Under the pieces are notes generated by a model. It saw only the letters and a program-made list of their open reading frames with translations, was not told the origin of the DNA and made no database searches. The position numbers were made by a program, and so were the translations under genes. This document shows, piece by piece, positions 38,888 through 47,085 of a stretch of 64,000 nucleotides of DNA. The first letter of the stretch is position 1; each line of letters begins with the position of its first letter. The DNA comes from JAFLCL01 sp039809495. Its GTDB lineage: Bacteria; Myxococcota_A; Polyangia; Polyangiales; Sandaracinaceae. Location: contig JBDHVC010000002.1 of NCBI GenBank assembly GCA_039809495.1, forward strand, positions 62,001 through 126,000, in the 5' to 3' direction.

Positions 38888-39945
38888 GTCGGCGCGTCCG
38901 CGCGTCGGTGGAGGAACATCGCGTCTCCGTAGCTGAAGAAGCGATAGCGCTCGCGCACGCACTCCGCGTACGCGCGCCGGACGGGCTCGACGCCGCCGAG
39001 CGCCATCACGAGCGCGAGGAGGGTCGAGCGCGGGAGGTGGAGGTTCGTGAAGAGCGCGTCGACGATCTTTGGCTCGTAGGGGGGGTGGATGAAGAGCGCG
39101 GTCCGACCGGCGCCGGCGCGAACCTCGGAGCGCGAGAGCGCGGCCGCCTCGAGGGTGCGACAGACCGTCGTCCCGACGGCGACGATCGGCCGTCCGTCCC
39201 GCTTGGCGCGCGCGATCGCGACGGCCGTCTCCTCCGGGATCTCGTAGCGCTCCTCGTGCATCGGGTGCTCGTCGAGCGCCTCGGTCCGGAGCGGCGCGAA
39301 CGTGCCCGGACCGACGTGGAGCGTGACGCGCGCGAGCGCGTGGCCCGCGCGCCCCATCGCGTCGAGGAGCCGCGGGGTGAAGTGGAGCCCGGCGGTCGGC
39401 GCCGCGACGGAGCCGTCCTTCGCGGCGAAGAGGGTCTGGTAGCGCGAGAGATCCTCGTCGGTCGGCGCGCGCCGGATGTAGGGCGGGAGCGGGACGTGGC
39501 CCGCGCGATGGATCGCTTCTGGGACGCTCGCGTCGTCCTTCGGCGCGAGCTCGAGCTCGATCTCGCCGTGCTCTCGCAGCGCGCGGACGATCGCCTCGAG
39601 GGGCGCGCCCGCGATCTCGAGCGTCATCCCCGGCCGGAGCCCCTTCGTGCCGCGCGCGAGCGCGCTCCAGCGCCGATCGTCGACGCTCGAGAGGGGCTCG
39701 ATCAGGAGGAGCTCGACCCGACCCCCGCTCGGCTTGCGAGCGAAGAGGCGCGCCTTGATGACGCGCGTGTCGTTGACGACGAAGAGCGCGGGGCGGATGG
39801 CGCCCGGGAGCTCGAGCACCCGGGCGTGCCGCGTCGAGCCTCGGTCGATCTCGACCACGGCCATCCGCGCGCCGTCGCGCTCGGCGAGCGGCGCTTGCGC
39901 GATCAGCTCCGGCGGGAGTTCGTACTCGAGTTCCTGAGCGTGCAC
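38884..39945 (-). CDS. queA: S-adenosylmethionine:tRNA ribosyltransferase-isomerase
   Basis: 353 aa, nearly the E. coli length. It starts E-L-E-Y-E-L-P-P-E-L-I-A-Q and has L-F-V-V-N-D-T-R-V-I-K-A-R-L, A-A-P-T-A-G-L-H-F-T, L-H-V-G-P-G-T-F, V-A-V-G-T-T-V-C-R-T-L-E and a C-terminal R-F-F-S-Y-G-D-A-M. QueA transfers and isomerises the ribosyl group of SAM onto preQ1-tRNA to give epoxyqueuosine. I chose GTG 39945 because GAGG sits 5 bp upstream and the conserved start follows; the frame stays open upstream to 40104 inside the propeller gene. tgt follows with a 4-bp overlap. The propeller gene ends 73 bp upstream. Confidence 0.96.
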   Translation of the reverse strand: MHAQELEYELPPELIAQAPLAERDGARMAVVEIDRGSTRHARVLELPGAIRPALFVVNDTRVIKARLFARKPSGGRVELLLIEPLSSVDDRRWSALARGTKGLRPGMTLEIAGAPLEAIVRALREHGEIELELAPKDDASVPEAIHRAGHVPLPPYIRRAPTDEDLSRYQTLFAAKDGSVAAPTAGLHFTPRLLDAMGRAGHALARVTLHVGPGTFAPLRTEALDEHPMHEERYEIPEETAVAIARAKRDGRPIVAVGTTVCRTLEAAALSRSEVRAGAGRTALFIHPPYEPKIVDALFTNLHLPRSTLLALVMALGGVEPVRRAYAECVRERYRFFSYGDAMFLHRRADAPT

Positions 39946-40018
39946 CTGTGCCTCGGAGGCGGGCCCGCGTTCTAGGGTCACGCTCGCCCCGTCGCAAGTC
40001 AGCCGGCGCCGTCGCGGC

Positions 40019-41233
40019 TCAATCCGACGACGCGGGCTCGGGCCGCGCCTCCGGCCCCACCTGCACGAGCTCCGGCGCGTCGGTCGTCGCCCAGAGCGTC
40101 CCATCGCGCGCGATCATCGGGGAGCCGCTCGCGACCCCGCCGAGCTCCACGCGCTCGCGGATCGTGCCGTCGGGCGCGATGACGACGAGCCGTCCTCGCC
40201 GATCGAACGCGAGCGTCTCGTCGTCTGGCAGGACGCCGAGCGGTCCGTGGAAGGGCGCGTCGGTGCTGGCGACCCAGCGCTCCGATCCGTCCGCGCCGAT
40301 GGCCAACACGCCGCGTGTCGGGATCGCGACGCGGACCGAGCCGTCCGAGGCGCGGGCGAGCGTCGCGCTCGGGTCCACGATCCGCCCCTCGAGCGAGGTG
40401 CGTCGGCGCACGCGACGCGCGGCCGTGACGTCGAGCAGCGTCCCGCTCTGCGTGAGGAGGCGGACGTCGCCGCGCTCGTCGACGAGGGGTGCGCTCGCGG
40501 CCCGCTCCCCGAGATCGATCGAAGAGAGCAGCGTGCCGAAGAGATCGAGGACGTGGAGCCGCTCGCCGTCCGCGATGACGATCCGAGCGAGCCCCTCCGC
40601 GTCCGTCGCGAGCGCGGGCGGCTCGGGGAGCGCGGAGACGAGCCGCGGGAGCTTCGTCGCGAAGAGCAGCGAGAGGTCCGAGTCGAGGCGCAGGAGCGTG
40701 TGATCCGAGGCGACCACGACGAGGCTGCCGTCGTCGAGGAGCAGCGGCGACGTGCGCACGAAGCTCTCCAAGCGACGCTCGGCGCGCGCCTCGAGCTCGA
40801 GGGTCAGGACGATGAGGCGACCGTCGCGGGTGGCGACGAGCAGCTCTCCCGACGGAAGGACGGCGGGGCGAACGTCGACGGGCCCGAGCGCCGCGGTCTG
40901 GAGGGCGCCGTCGGGGGATCGGACGAGGAGCCCGTTCGCCGTGCCGACGACGATCCGGTCCTCTGTCCACTCGACGGGCGGCGTCGAGCGCCGCGTCGGG
41001 AGCGCGACTCGCTCGATGACGCGGTGGCGCGCGCCGAGCAGCCCCCTCGCGAGGCGACCGTCGCGGCGCGGGCCGCCGAGCTCCATCGCCATCGACGACG
41101 CAGGGCCGCTTCGCAAGCGGACGAGCGCTCCGGGCGCTGCGTGGTCGGCGCTCGCGATCGGGAGCGCGGCGAGGAGCGTGAGGCCGGCGGCGACGAGCGT
41201 CGCACGCGACGCGATGCGAGGCGCGCGCGTCAT
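40019..41233 (-). CDS. Exported PQQ-like beta-propeller protein
   Basis: 404 aa with a signal peptide (L-V-A-A-G-L-T-L-L-A-A-L-P-I-A-S-A, cut near residue 29). The rest repeats about every 40-50 residues a strand pattern of the type G-S-L-V-V-V-A-S-D-x-x-L-L-R-L-D or G-T-L-W-A-T-T-D, consistent with a seven- or eight-bladed propeller of the PQQ/pyrrolo-quinoline superfamily, as in BamB. The tryptophan-docking motif of true PQQ enzymes is not evident, so it is likely a binding or scaffold protein in the periplasm. It begins 3 bp after the kinase stop and is almost surely co-transcribed with it. A sensor or ligand-binding partner of the kinase is a reasonable inference. Confidence 0.72.
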   Translation of the reverse strand: MTRAPRIASRATLVAAGLTLLAALPIASADHAAPGALVRLRSGPASSMAMELGGPRRDGRLARGLLGARHRVIERVALPTRRSTPPVEWTEDRIVVGTANGLLVRSPDGALQTAALGPVDVRPAVLPSGELLVATRDGRLIVLTLELEARAERRLESFVRTSPLLLDDGSLVVVASDHTLLRLDSDLSLLFATKLPRLVSALPEPPALATDAEGLARIVIADGERLHVLDLFGTLLSSIDLGERAASAPLVDERGDVRLLTQSGTLLDVTAARRVRRRTSLEGRIVDPSATLARASDGSVRVAIPTRGVLAIGADGSERWVASTDAPFHGPLGVLPDDETLAFDRRGRLVVIAPDGTIRERVELGGVASGSPMIARDGTLWATTDAPELVQVGPEARPEPASSD

Positions 41234-41236
41234 GGC

Positions 41237-43405
41237 TCAGTCACGATCACCCTCGCGCAGCCGCAGGGTGTACCGGGCGGCGGCGTCTCCGCGCTGGGGG
41301 GTGCTCGGGCTCGCCTGGGCCCGAAAGCAGACGCGCCGCGGCGCCCGCGCGCCGGGAACGAGGAGGCGCTCCCCCTCGCCCCTCGCCGCCTCGTCGCGCT
41401 GGAGCTCGCGGCCCTCGAAGGAGGCCGTGATCGCGAGGTCGAGGCTCGGGATCCGCGTCAATTCCGCCGTCAGGGGGGCGCTCACCCCGTCGACGCAGAA
41501 CGTGTCGACGTCGCCGCCCCAGCCGATGTACCCGGATCGGGCCGCCGCACCGTTCGCGAGCTCTAGAACCTCGGCCTGGCTCGGCGCGTCGTTCCACTCG
41601 CGCTCGTCATCGGGGCGTCGCGCGACCCGCCGCCACATGATCGTGTAGGAGTCGCTCACGTTCTCGATCGGGAAGCGACCCGCGATCCGCACCTCGTGGA
41701 CGCGCGCGAGGTAGCGGCCTCGAGAGAGCGGGAGGTTGGGCGCCTCCTCCGGGCCTCCGAGCGGCATCGAGTCGAGCACGACGAGGGGCTCGCTCCGACC
41801 GAACGCGAAGACATCGACCGCGAGATCGACGTTGGGGAGAGCCGTGACGGTGAGCGAGACGCTCTCCACGCCCGCCGGGACGTCGAACGCGAAGACGTCC
41901 TCGTCGCCGCGCGCACGGTCGATGCGCCGCCCGAGCTGGCCTCGGACGGCGAGCGCCTCGGGGAGCTCGTCGGCTTGCCCGGGCTCGTCGTTCGGCTCGA
42001 CCTCGCTCGTGGGCGCGGTCGGGGCGGGAGGCGCCCGGCGCGCCCAGGCGAAGTAGCCGCCGAAGGATCCGGCGAGGACGAGCCCCGCGAGGGCGAGGTT
42101 CAGGACGACGCTCCGCGCGCGAAGGCGCCGCTCGAAGCGCTCGACCTCGTCGCGCGTCGCGGCGACGACGGGCCTCTCCGGCGCGTTCGCGGCGGGGCGC
42201 GCGAGGGTGAGGGTCCGCGCCGTCGCCGAGACGACGGCGGGCGTCGTCGCGGGGATCGCTTCTCCCGAGCTCCGCGCGGGCGCGGAGCGGTCCACCCCCT
42301 GCGCCTCGAGGTACGCGTCGAGATCGTCGCGCAGCGCGCGCATCGACGGATAGCGGCGCGCGGGATCCTTCGCGAGCGCTCGCATCACGATCCGATCGAC
42401 GCTCGGATCGAGATCGCGGCGCGGCGAGCGCACGGTCGGCGGCGCGGCGTCGTCGGTGAGGTGCTTCGTCAGCACCGCCATCGGCGAGCTCGCCCAGAAG
42501 GGGGGCACGCCGACGACGCTCTTATAGAGCATGCAGCCCATCGCGTAGACGTCGACGCGGTGATCGGTCGGCTCGCCGCGGATGAGCTCGGGCGCCATGT
42601 AGTACGGCGTCCCGACGAGCATCCCGTGTCGGGTGATGCTCGCGCCCGCGAGGGCGGTGCTGTCGCGGAGCTTCGCGAGGCCGAAGTCGAGCACCTTCGC
42701 GAAGTCGGGCGTCGCGCGGTCGTGGAGGATGCGGACGTTCTCCGGCTTGAGATCGCGATGGACGATCCCGCGGTCGTGCGCCTGCGCGACCGAGCCGCAG
42801 ATCTGCGCGGCGATGTGCGCGACGCGCGAGAACGGCAGCGTCCCCTCCGCGTAGAGGATCTCGCCGAGATCCTCGCCGCTCAAGAGCTCCATCACGAGGA
42901 AGGTGAGCCCGTCGGACTGACCGAAGTCGAAGATCTGGACGGTGTTCGGGTGGTCGAGCTTCGACGCCGTCTCCGCCTCGCGACGAAAGCGACGCACGAC
43001 CGCGCGATCGCGCGCGAGCTCGCCGTGAAGGAGCTTGAGCGCCATCGCCTTGCCGATCCGCGTGTGCTCGACGCGATAGACGACGCCCATCCCCCCCCGG
43101 CCGATGACCTCGGCGAGGAGGTAGCGATCGGCCAGCGTCCGGCCGACGAGCGGATCGGCGACGTCGGTCCGCTCCTCGATGCGCTCGAACGACGGGTTCG
43201 CGAAGCGGTGTCCGCAGGCGGCGCAGAAGCGCGCGTTGCGCTGGGTCACGGTGCGCTCGCACGCGGGGCAGGTCAAAGGAGGCCCGCTCGCGCTCGGGAG
43301 GTCGAGCGTCGAGTCGCGGTCGGCGCTCCGAGGCGCGCCCTCGAGCGGCTCCGAGCGCGCGTCGTCCGAGCCCTCGTGTCCGCCGGCCTCGCCCTCGTCG
43401 CTCAC
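41237..43405 (-). CDS. Transmembrane Ser/Thr protein kinase with N-terminal zinc ribbon and PPC-like extracytoplasmic domains
   Basis: 722 aa from GTG 43405 (GTGA overlap with the upstream gene). A zinc ribbon has Cys 46, 49, 61 and 64. The Hanks-type kinase domain follows, with G-R-G-G-M-G (102-107), catalytic-type Lys 124, H-R-D-L-K-P-E-N starting at 216, D-F-G (240-242) and M-A-P-E. All key residues are present, so it should be active. A Pro/Ala/Thr-rich juxtamembrane stretch leads to one helix (432-454). Outside are two pre-peptidase-C-like domains, each beginning E-x-N-D-x-P and holding D-E-D-V-F-A-F-D or D-V-D-T-F-C-V-D. Zinc ribbons before Hanks kinases occur in other myxobacteria. The signal and substrates are unknown; the overlapping zinc-ribbon protein is the first candidate. 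Confidence 0.93.
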   Translation of the reverse strand: MSDEGEAGGHEGSDDARSEPLEGAPRSADRDSTLDLPSASGPPLTCPACERTVTQRNARFCAACGHRFANPSFERIEERTDVADPLVGRTLADRYLLAEVIGRGGMGVVYRVEHTRIGKAMALKLLHGELARDRAVVRRFRREAETASKLDHPNTVQIFDFGQSDGLTFLVMELLSGEDLGEILYAEGTLPFSRVAHIAAQICGSVAQAHDRGIVHRDLKPENVRILHDRATPDFAKVLDFGLAKLRDSTALAGASITRHGMLVGTPYYMAPELIRGEPTDHRVDVYAMGCMLYKSVVGVPPFWASSPMAVLTKHLTDDAAPPTVRSPRRDLDPSVDRIVMRALAKDPARRYPSMRALRDDLDAYLEAQGVDRSAPARSSGEAIPATTPAVVSATARTLTLARPAANAPERPVVAATRDEVERFERRLRARSVVLNLALAGLVLAGSFGGYFAWARRAPPAPTAPTSEVEPNDEPGQADELPEALAVRGQLGRRIDRARGDEDVFAFDVPAGVESVSLTVTALPNVDLAVDVFAFGRSEPLVVLDSMPLGGPEEAPNLPLSRGRYLARVHEVRIAGRFPIENVSDSYTIMWRRVARRPDDEREWNDAPSQAEVLELANGAAARSGYIGWGGDVDTFCVDGVSAPLTAELTRIPSLDLAITASFEGRELQRDEAARGEGERLLVPGARAPRRVCFRAQASPSTPQRGDAAARYTLRLREGDRD

Positions 43406-45504
43406 GGCGAAGGCACCACGAAGTCCGCTTCGAGGTGGGGGACCGATCGGAGCTCGCCGCTCTCGGCTCGGAACTGCTGCATCCCGGCCGCCCTGCCGAC
43501 GACGCGAACCGAGGTGTGGGTCGCGATCGGATCGACGGCCGCGTAGGTGACCCAGAGCGGGCAGCGGTCGGCGCGCGTGCACCCGCGCACGAGCAGCTGA
43601 AGGATGCCCTCGCCCCGCTGGACGTCGGTGTTGTAGACCTCGCCCTCGAACGCGACGACGCGGCCGCGGACCTCGTCTGGCGCCGCTTGGAGGCGGTCGT
43701 AGCCGACGCCGCGATCGACGGCGACCGCGCTCGCCGCGGCGCGGAGGCTCGCCACGCGTCGGACGTGGAGATCGACGACGTGGGGCGCGTTCCCCGCCCT
43801 CCGCGCGACGAGCTGGAGCGTCGTCACGCCCTCGCCGTCGGGCTCGGGGAGCGGGAGCTCGGCGAGGAAGCGGCCGTCGGCCCCGACGGGGACGTCGCGA
43901 CCGTCGACGCTCAGCGTCACGGCGGCGGCTCCGGCGTCGGGCGTCGCGGTCCGCCCGGTGAGGGTGATCGTCGCGCGATCGGTGACGCCGCCGTCGAGCG
44001 GACGCTCGAGGACGAGCGGGGTGAGCGGGACACGCGCCGTCAGCGTGCCCCTCGCGAGCTCGCCGCCCGGCGGCGTCACGGAGTAGCTCGCCGCGAGCGT
44101 GAGGGCGCCGTCCGCGTCGGAGGGGAGCGAGGCGGTGGGGATCTCGAGGCGTCCGGTGCCCGTGGCGTCGAGCGTGATGGCGGCCCCGTTCACCTCCGCG
44201 CTCGAGCCGGGGAGCGCCTCGAGCACGACGGCGAGCGATGGTGGTGTGCTCGCCAGTCCCGCGAGGTCGGCGTGCGCTCGGTACTCGAGCGTGAGGGTGA
44301 TCGGGAGGGTGCTCGTCGATGCGCCGTCGACGACCTCCACCTCGAGGACGTTGTCTCCGATGTGGAGCGCGTCGGCTCGGATCGGCAGCTCCACGGCGCC
44401 GTTCTCGACGGGGCGAGCGTTCCCCGCGTAGCGCACGATCGTGCCGGGACGCGCGTCCGGCAGCTCGAGGCGGAGGACCTCTCCCGTCGCGGCCTGGATC
44501 ACGCTCGCGCGCAGCCGTGGGCCTCGGTGGGTGAGGCGGTCGTAGGCGAGGTAGGCGACGGCGACGAGCGCGATCCCGAGCGTGGCGAGGAGGAGCCCCA
44601 CCAGCACCATCGTGCCGCGCCGATGGGGCGAGGGCAGGCCCGCGATCGAGACCTCCGCCGGCGCGTCGAGCGCCGAGGGCGTGGGCGATGGCGGCGGTGA
44701 TGGCGATGGCGATGGGGGAGCGTCGAGCGGCGCTGGCGCGCTCGGGGCGATGACCCCGAGCATCGTCCGGTTCGAGGGGCCGAGCTTCTTCGCGGGCGAG
44801 CTCGGGCCGCGCGGCTCTACGCTCGCGGGCCGCGCGGGCTCGGGTCGAGCGTCAGAGGGCGGCTCCGAGGGCGCAGGCGCGACGTCCGCGCGCGTCGTCG
44901 CGCCCTGGTCGCTCGAGGGGACGCCCTCTGGCGGCGCCGCGCCCGCGGTGGGCGTCGGCGCCGACATCCCGAGGAGCGTGCGGCTTCGTCCCGCGCGATC
45001 GCCGCCATCGACACTCGCCGCGCGCGACGCCTCCGGCGGAGCGTGCGCGACGACGGCGCTCGGGGTGACGATCGGTCCCGCGCTCGCCGCCACGGCTCCC
45101 CCTCCAGTCGTCGATGACGCGGGCTCGACGCGGGCTTGGGGCGCCGTCACCGCGGACATCCCGAGCAGCGTGCGCGCGGGCGCTCCCGAGGCGGGCGGCG
45201 CGGGTGTCGGCTCGGCGGCGCGATCCGCCGGCGCGAGGACGTCGCGCGACGCCACCGGGGCTTGGGTTGGCGCGATCTCCGGGGATCCGGACAGCATCGT
45301 GCGAAAGCGGGGGCTCGCCGGGGCCCCGCTCGCGCTCGGCTCGGGTGGGAGCTGGCTCCCGACGATCGATCGCAGGATGTCCGCGGGCTGGCGCGTGAGC
45401 ACCACCGGCGGCGTGGCGTCCAGCGCACCGCCGCAGCCTCCGCAGAATCGGGAGTCGGGCGTGTTGCCTCGGCCACAGCTCGGGCAGACCTTCGGAGTCG
45501 TCAT
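43402..45504 (-). CDS. Zinc-ribbon membrane protein with repeated Arg-Thr-Leu/Met-Leu motifs; candidate kinase partner
   Basis: 700 aa. Cys 7, 10, 21 and 24 form a zinc ribbon. Residues 40-290 are disordered (Ala/Pro/Ser) but contain four spaced motifs: R-T-M-L-S at 68, R-T-L-L-G at 111 and 175, R-T-M-L-G at 246. The last three run on as M/V-S/I-A. One membrane helix lies at about 299-321. The 380-residue extracytoplasmic part is all-beta with Ig-like pieces (T-L-T-L-E-Y-R, V-T-L-S-V-D-G-R-D-V) and ends with an OB-like domain with a Cys pair in V-R-G-C-T-R-A-D-R-C. The conserved threonine after Arg resembles a phosphorylation site, and the next gene, overlapped by 4 bp, is a kinase. Family unknown to me. 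ATG 45504. Confidence 0.7.
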   Translation of the reverse strand: MTTPKVCPSCGRGNTPDSRFCGGCGGALDATPPVVLTRQPADILRSIVGSQLPPEPSASGAPASPRFRTMLSGSPEIAPTQAPVASRDVLAPADRAAEPTPAPPASGAPARTLLGMSAVTAPQARVEPASSTTGGGAVAASAGPIVTPSAVVAHAPPEASRAASVDGGDRAGRSRTLLGMSAPTPTAGAAPPEGVPSSDQGATTRADVAPAPSEPPSDARPEPARPASVEPRGPSSPAKKLGPSNRTMLGVIAPSAPAPLDAPPSPSPSPPPSPTPSALDAPAEVSIAGLPSPHRRGTMVLVGLLLATLGIALVAVAYLAYDRLTHRGPRLRASVIQAATGEVLRLELPDARPGTIVRYAGNARPVENGAVELPIRADALHIGDNVLEVEVVDGASTSTLPITLTLEYRAHADLAGLASTPPSLAVVLEALPGSSAEVNGAAITLDATGTGRLEIPTASLPSDADGALTLAASYSVTPPGGELARGTLTARVPLTPLVLERPLDGGVTDRATITLTGRTATPDAGAAAVTLSVDGRDVPVGADGRFLAELPLPEPDGEGVTTLQLVARRAGNAPHVVDLHVRRVASLRAAASAVAVDRGVGYDRLQAAPDEVRGRVVAFEGEVYNTDVQRGEGILQLLVRGCTRADRCPLWVTYAAVDPIATHTSVRVVGRAAGMQQFRAESGELRSVPHLEADFVVPSP

Positions 45505-45556
45505 CCAGCCCGGAGCCTATCAGGGGACGTGGCCCACGTTGGCCGAGCCGCGCGCC

Positions 45557-46699
45557 TCACATCCCGGCGACGTCGATCCATGGGAGGACGGAGGGGCTGA
45601 GGACGTCGACGCAGACGTGCGCCGCGGGGTTGCAGTGGCCGCCCGTCGGGGCGCAGACCGCGTCGTCGGCGCACGGCGATCCCATGCGGCCGAACGCGAA
45701 GAGCGAGAGGACGTCGCCCGCTCGGATGGTCCGGGCCACCTCGGGGGGTGCCGTGGGAGGGACGGGGAACGGGAGGGTCAGGGGACCGAGCGCGAGCGTC
45801 GCGGCGAAGCAGTCGGGCGCGCCGGGCGCGTTGAGGTGGACGAAGAACGCCCCTGGCGTGCCGCTCAGGGGCGGGACGTCGATGAAGTCGGTGACCTCGC
45901 CGAACGCGAGGCCATCGGTGTCGGAGGCGACGGGGAGGACGCGCATCGCCGGGATCGGGCCGTTCTCGGTCGGCGAGACGAAGTCGGGATCGAAGCAGAC
46001 GTGGATCGGGAAGGGGAGGTTGGGGATGGCGTGGACGACGCGCGCGCGCCCGCCCGCGCCCGGGGTGGGATCGTCCGCGATGACGAGCGCCGTCGGTGGC
46101 GGGCACGCGGAGGCGCCGCACGCGACGGGCGCGCCGGGGACGACCCCGATCGCGACGAGCGTGGTTCGAGGCGAAGCGCTCGCGGTCTCGATGGTCCCGG
46201 CGACGACGGGCTCGAGCGTCCCCACGGCTGGGCAGGGCGCGCCGAGCGCGGCGAACGGGAGCGCCGCGCGATCGTAGAGGCGAACGACGTACGCGAAGCC
46301 GGGCGCGGCGTAGGTGGGGAAGGGGATGTAGGAGGAGACGCCGGGATAGGGGAGGGTCCCGTCGAGGCCGCGCGCGGGATCGACCGTCCCGATCATGTGG
46401 CCCGGCGTCTCCGCGACCCCCGCGCCGGGGCGCGCGGAGATGCAGATCGTGAGGTTCGGCCCCGCGACGAGCATGTTGGCGAGGCGGATGCCGATCGCGC
46501 CCGTCGGATTCGGGAGCGGATCGCCCGTCGCTTCGATGAAGCCCGGTCGAGCGTCGTAGTGCGTGTCCGCGTCGGCGGCGTTCGTCGTCGGCTCGCACGC
46601 CGAGAGCATCCCGAAGGAGAGCGCGCTCATCGCCACCGCGAGCCGGCGAAGCGTGAGCGACCTCGAGCGTCGCCTGCTGCAGAGCCTCGTGCGAGCCAC
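45557..46699 (-). CDS. Exported lipoprotein, DUF4397-like
   Basis: About 380 aa from GTG 46699, where GCGAGGTGAAC gives a ribosome-binding site; the open frame extends further but without coding character. The signal ends M-L-S-A-C. The mature part has several Ig-like strands; R-A-R-V-V-H-A-I-P-N-L-P-F-P-I-H-V resembles the V-H-A-S-P-D-A-P-x-V-D-V line of DUF4397. It ends with several Cys (C-A-D-D-A-V-C, H-C-N-P-A-A-H-V-C) that look like a short Cys-rich myxobacterial motif. No catalytic residues. Probably a surface lipoprotein of unknown ligand. It lies 52 bp upstream of the zinc-ribbon gene on the same strand and could be the first gene of the kinase operon, which is unproved. Confidence 0.65.
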   Translation of the reverse strand: MARTRLCSRRRSRSLTLRRLAVAMSALSFGMLSACEPTTNAADADTHYDARPGFIEATGDPLPNPTGAIGIRLANMLVAGPNLTICISARPGAGVAETPGHMIGTVDPARGLDGTLPYPGVSSYIPFPTYAAPGFAYVVRLYDRAALPFAALGAPCPAVGTLEPVVAGTIETASASPRTTLVAIGVVPGAPVACGASACPPPTALVIADDPTPGAGGRARVVHAIPNLPFPIHVCFDPDFVSPTENGPIPAMRVLPVASDTDGLAFGEVTDFIDVPPLSGTPGAFFVHLNAPGAPDCFAATLALGPLTLPFPVPPTAPPEVARTIRAGDVLSLFAFGRMGSPCADDAVCAPTGGHCNPAAHVCVDVLSPSVLPWIDVAGM

Positions 46700-46938
46700 G
46701 TTCACCTCGCTTGCCTGGGTGGACCCGCCCTCCCATGAGAAGGGCCGCATCGAGAGCATGCACGGGTCCGACCGACTTTCGCAACAGCGGCGCCGACCCG
46801 CGCGGAATATCGTCGCCGCATCCTCGGTTCGGGCGGCGCTCCCGTCTTCTCGCGTCGTCGCGAGCGAGCCCCGAGGCGGGAGCCGAGCGCGCGCTCGAGA
46901 GCCCCGGAAAGAGAGCAAAAGATGCGATGCAGGCGTTC

Positions 46939-46966
46939 TTGACACCCGTTCTCGCGAAGGTATCGT
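46939..46966 (+). promoter_or_regulatory. Sigma-70-type promoter for the GldA-type ABC operon
   Basis: TTGACA (46939-46944) and TATCGT (46961-46966) are 16 bp apart, about 120 bp before the ATG at 47086. This is the best consensus -35 box in the intergenic sequences I scanned. It lies in the 386-bp divergent region 46700-47085, whose left half shows nothing else recognisable. Confidence 0.65.
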
Positions 46967-47022
46967 CCGCGCCCTTCTCGGTGGACCGGCGCGAGAGGTG
47001 AACCCGTTCCCGGCTGGTCGTC

Positions 47023-47073
47023 CGCGCTCCTCGGAGCGCGCGTGTTGAAGTCCGCGGCGCTCGAGCCGCGGAC
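47023..47073 (+). promoter_or_regulatory. Two consecutive GC-rich leader hairpins before the ABC operon
   Basis: Hairpin 1, CGCGCTCC/GGAGCGCG (47023-47040), has an 8-bp stem with a two-base centre. Hairpin 2, GTCCGCGGC/GCCGCGGAC (47050-47073), has a perfect 9-bp stem and 6-nt loop. It ends 12 bp before the start codon, directly in front of the GGAGAG ribosome-binding site. There is no U tract, so attenuation would have to act on translation or stability. Confidence 0.55.
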
Positions 47074-47085
47074 GCGGAGAGTCGA

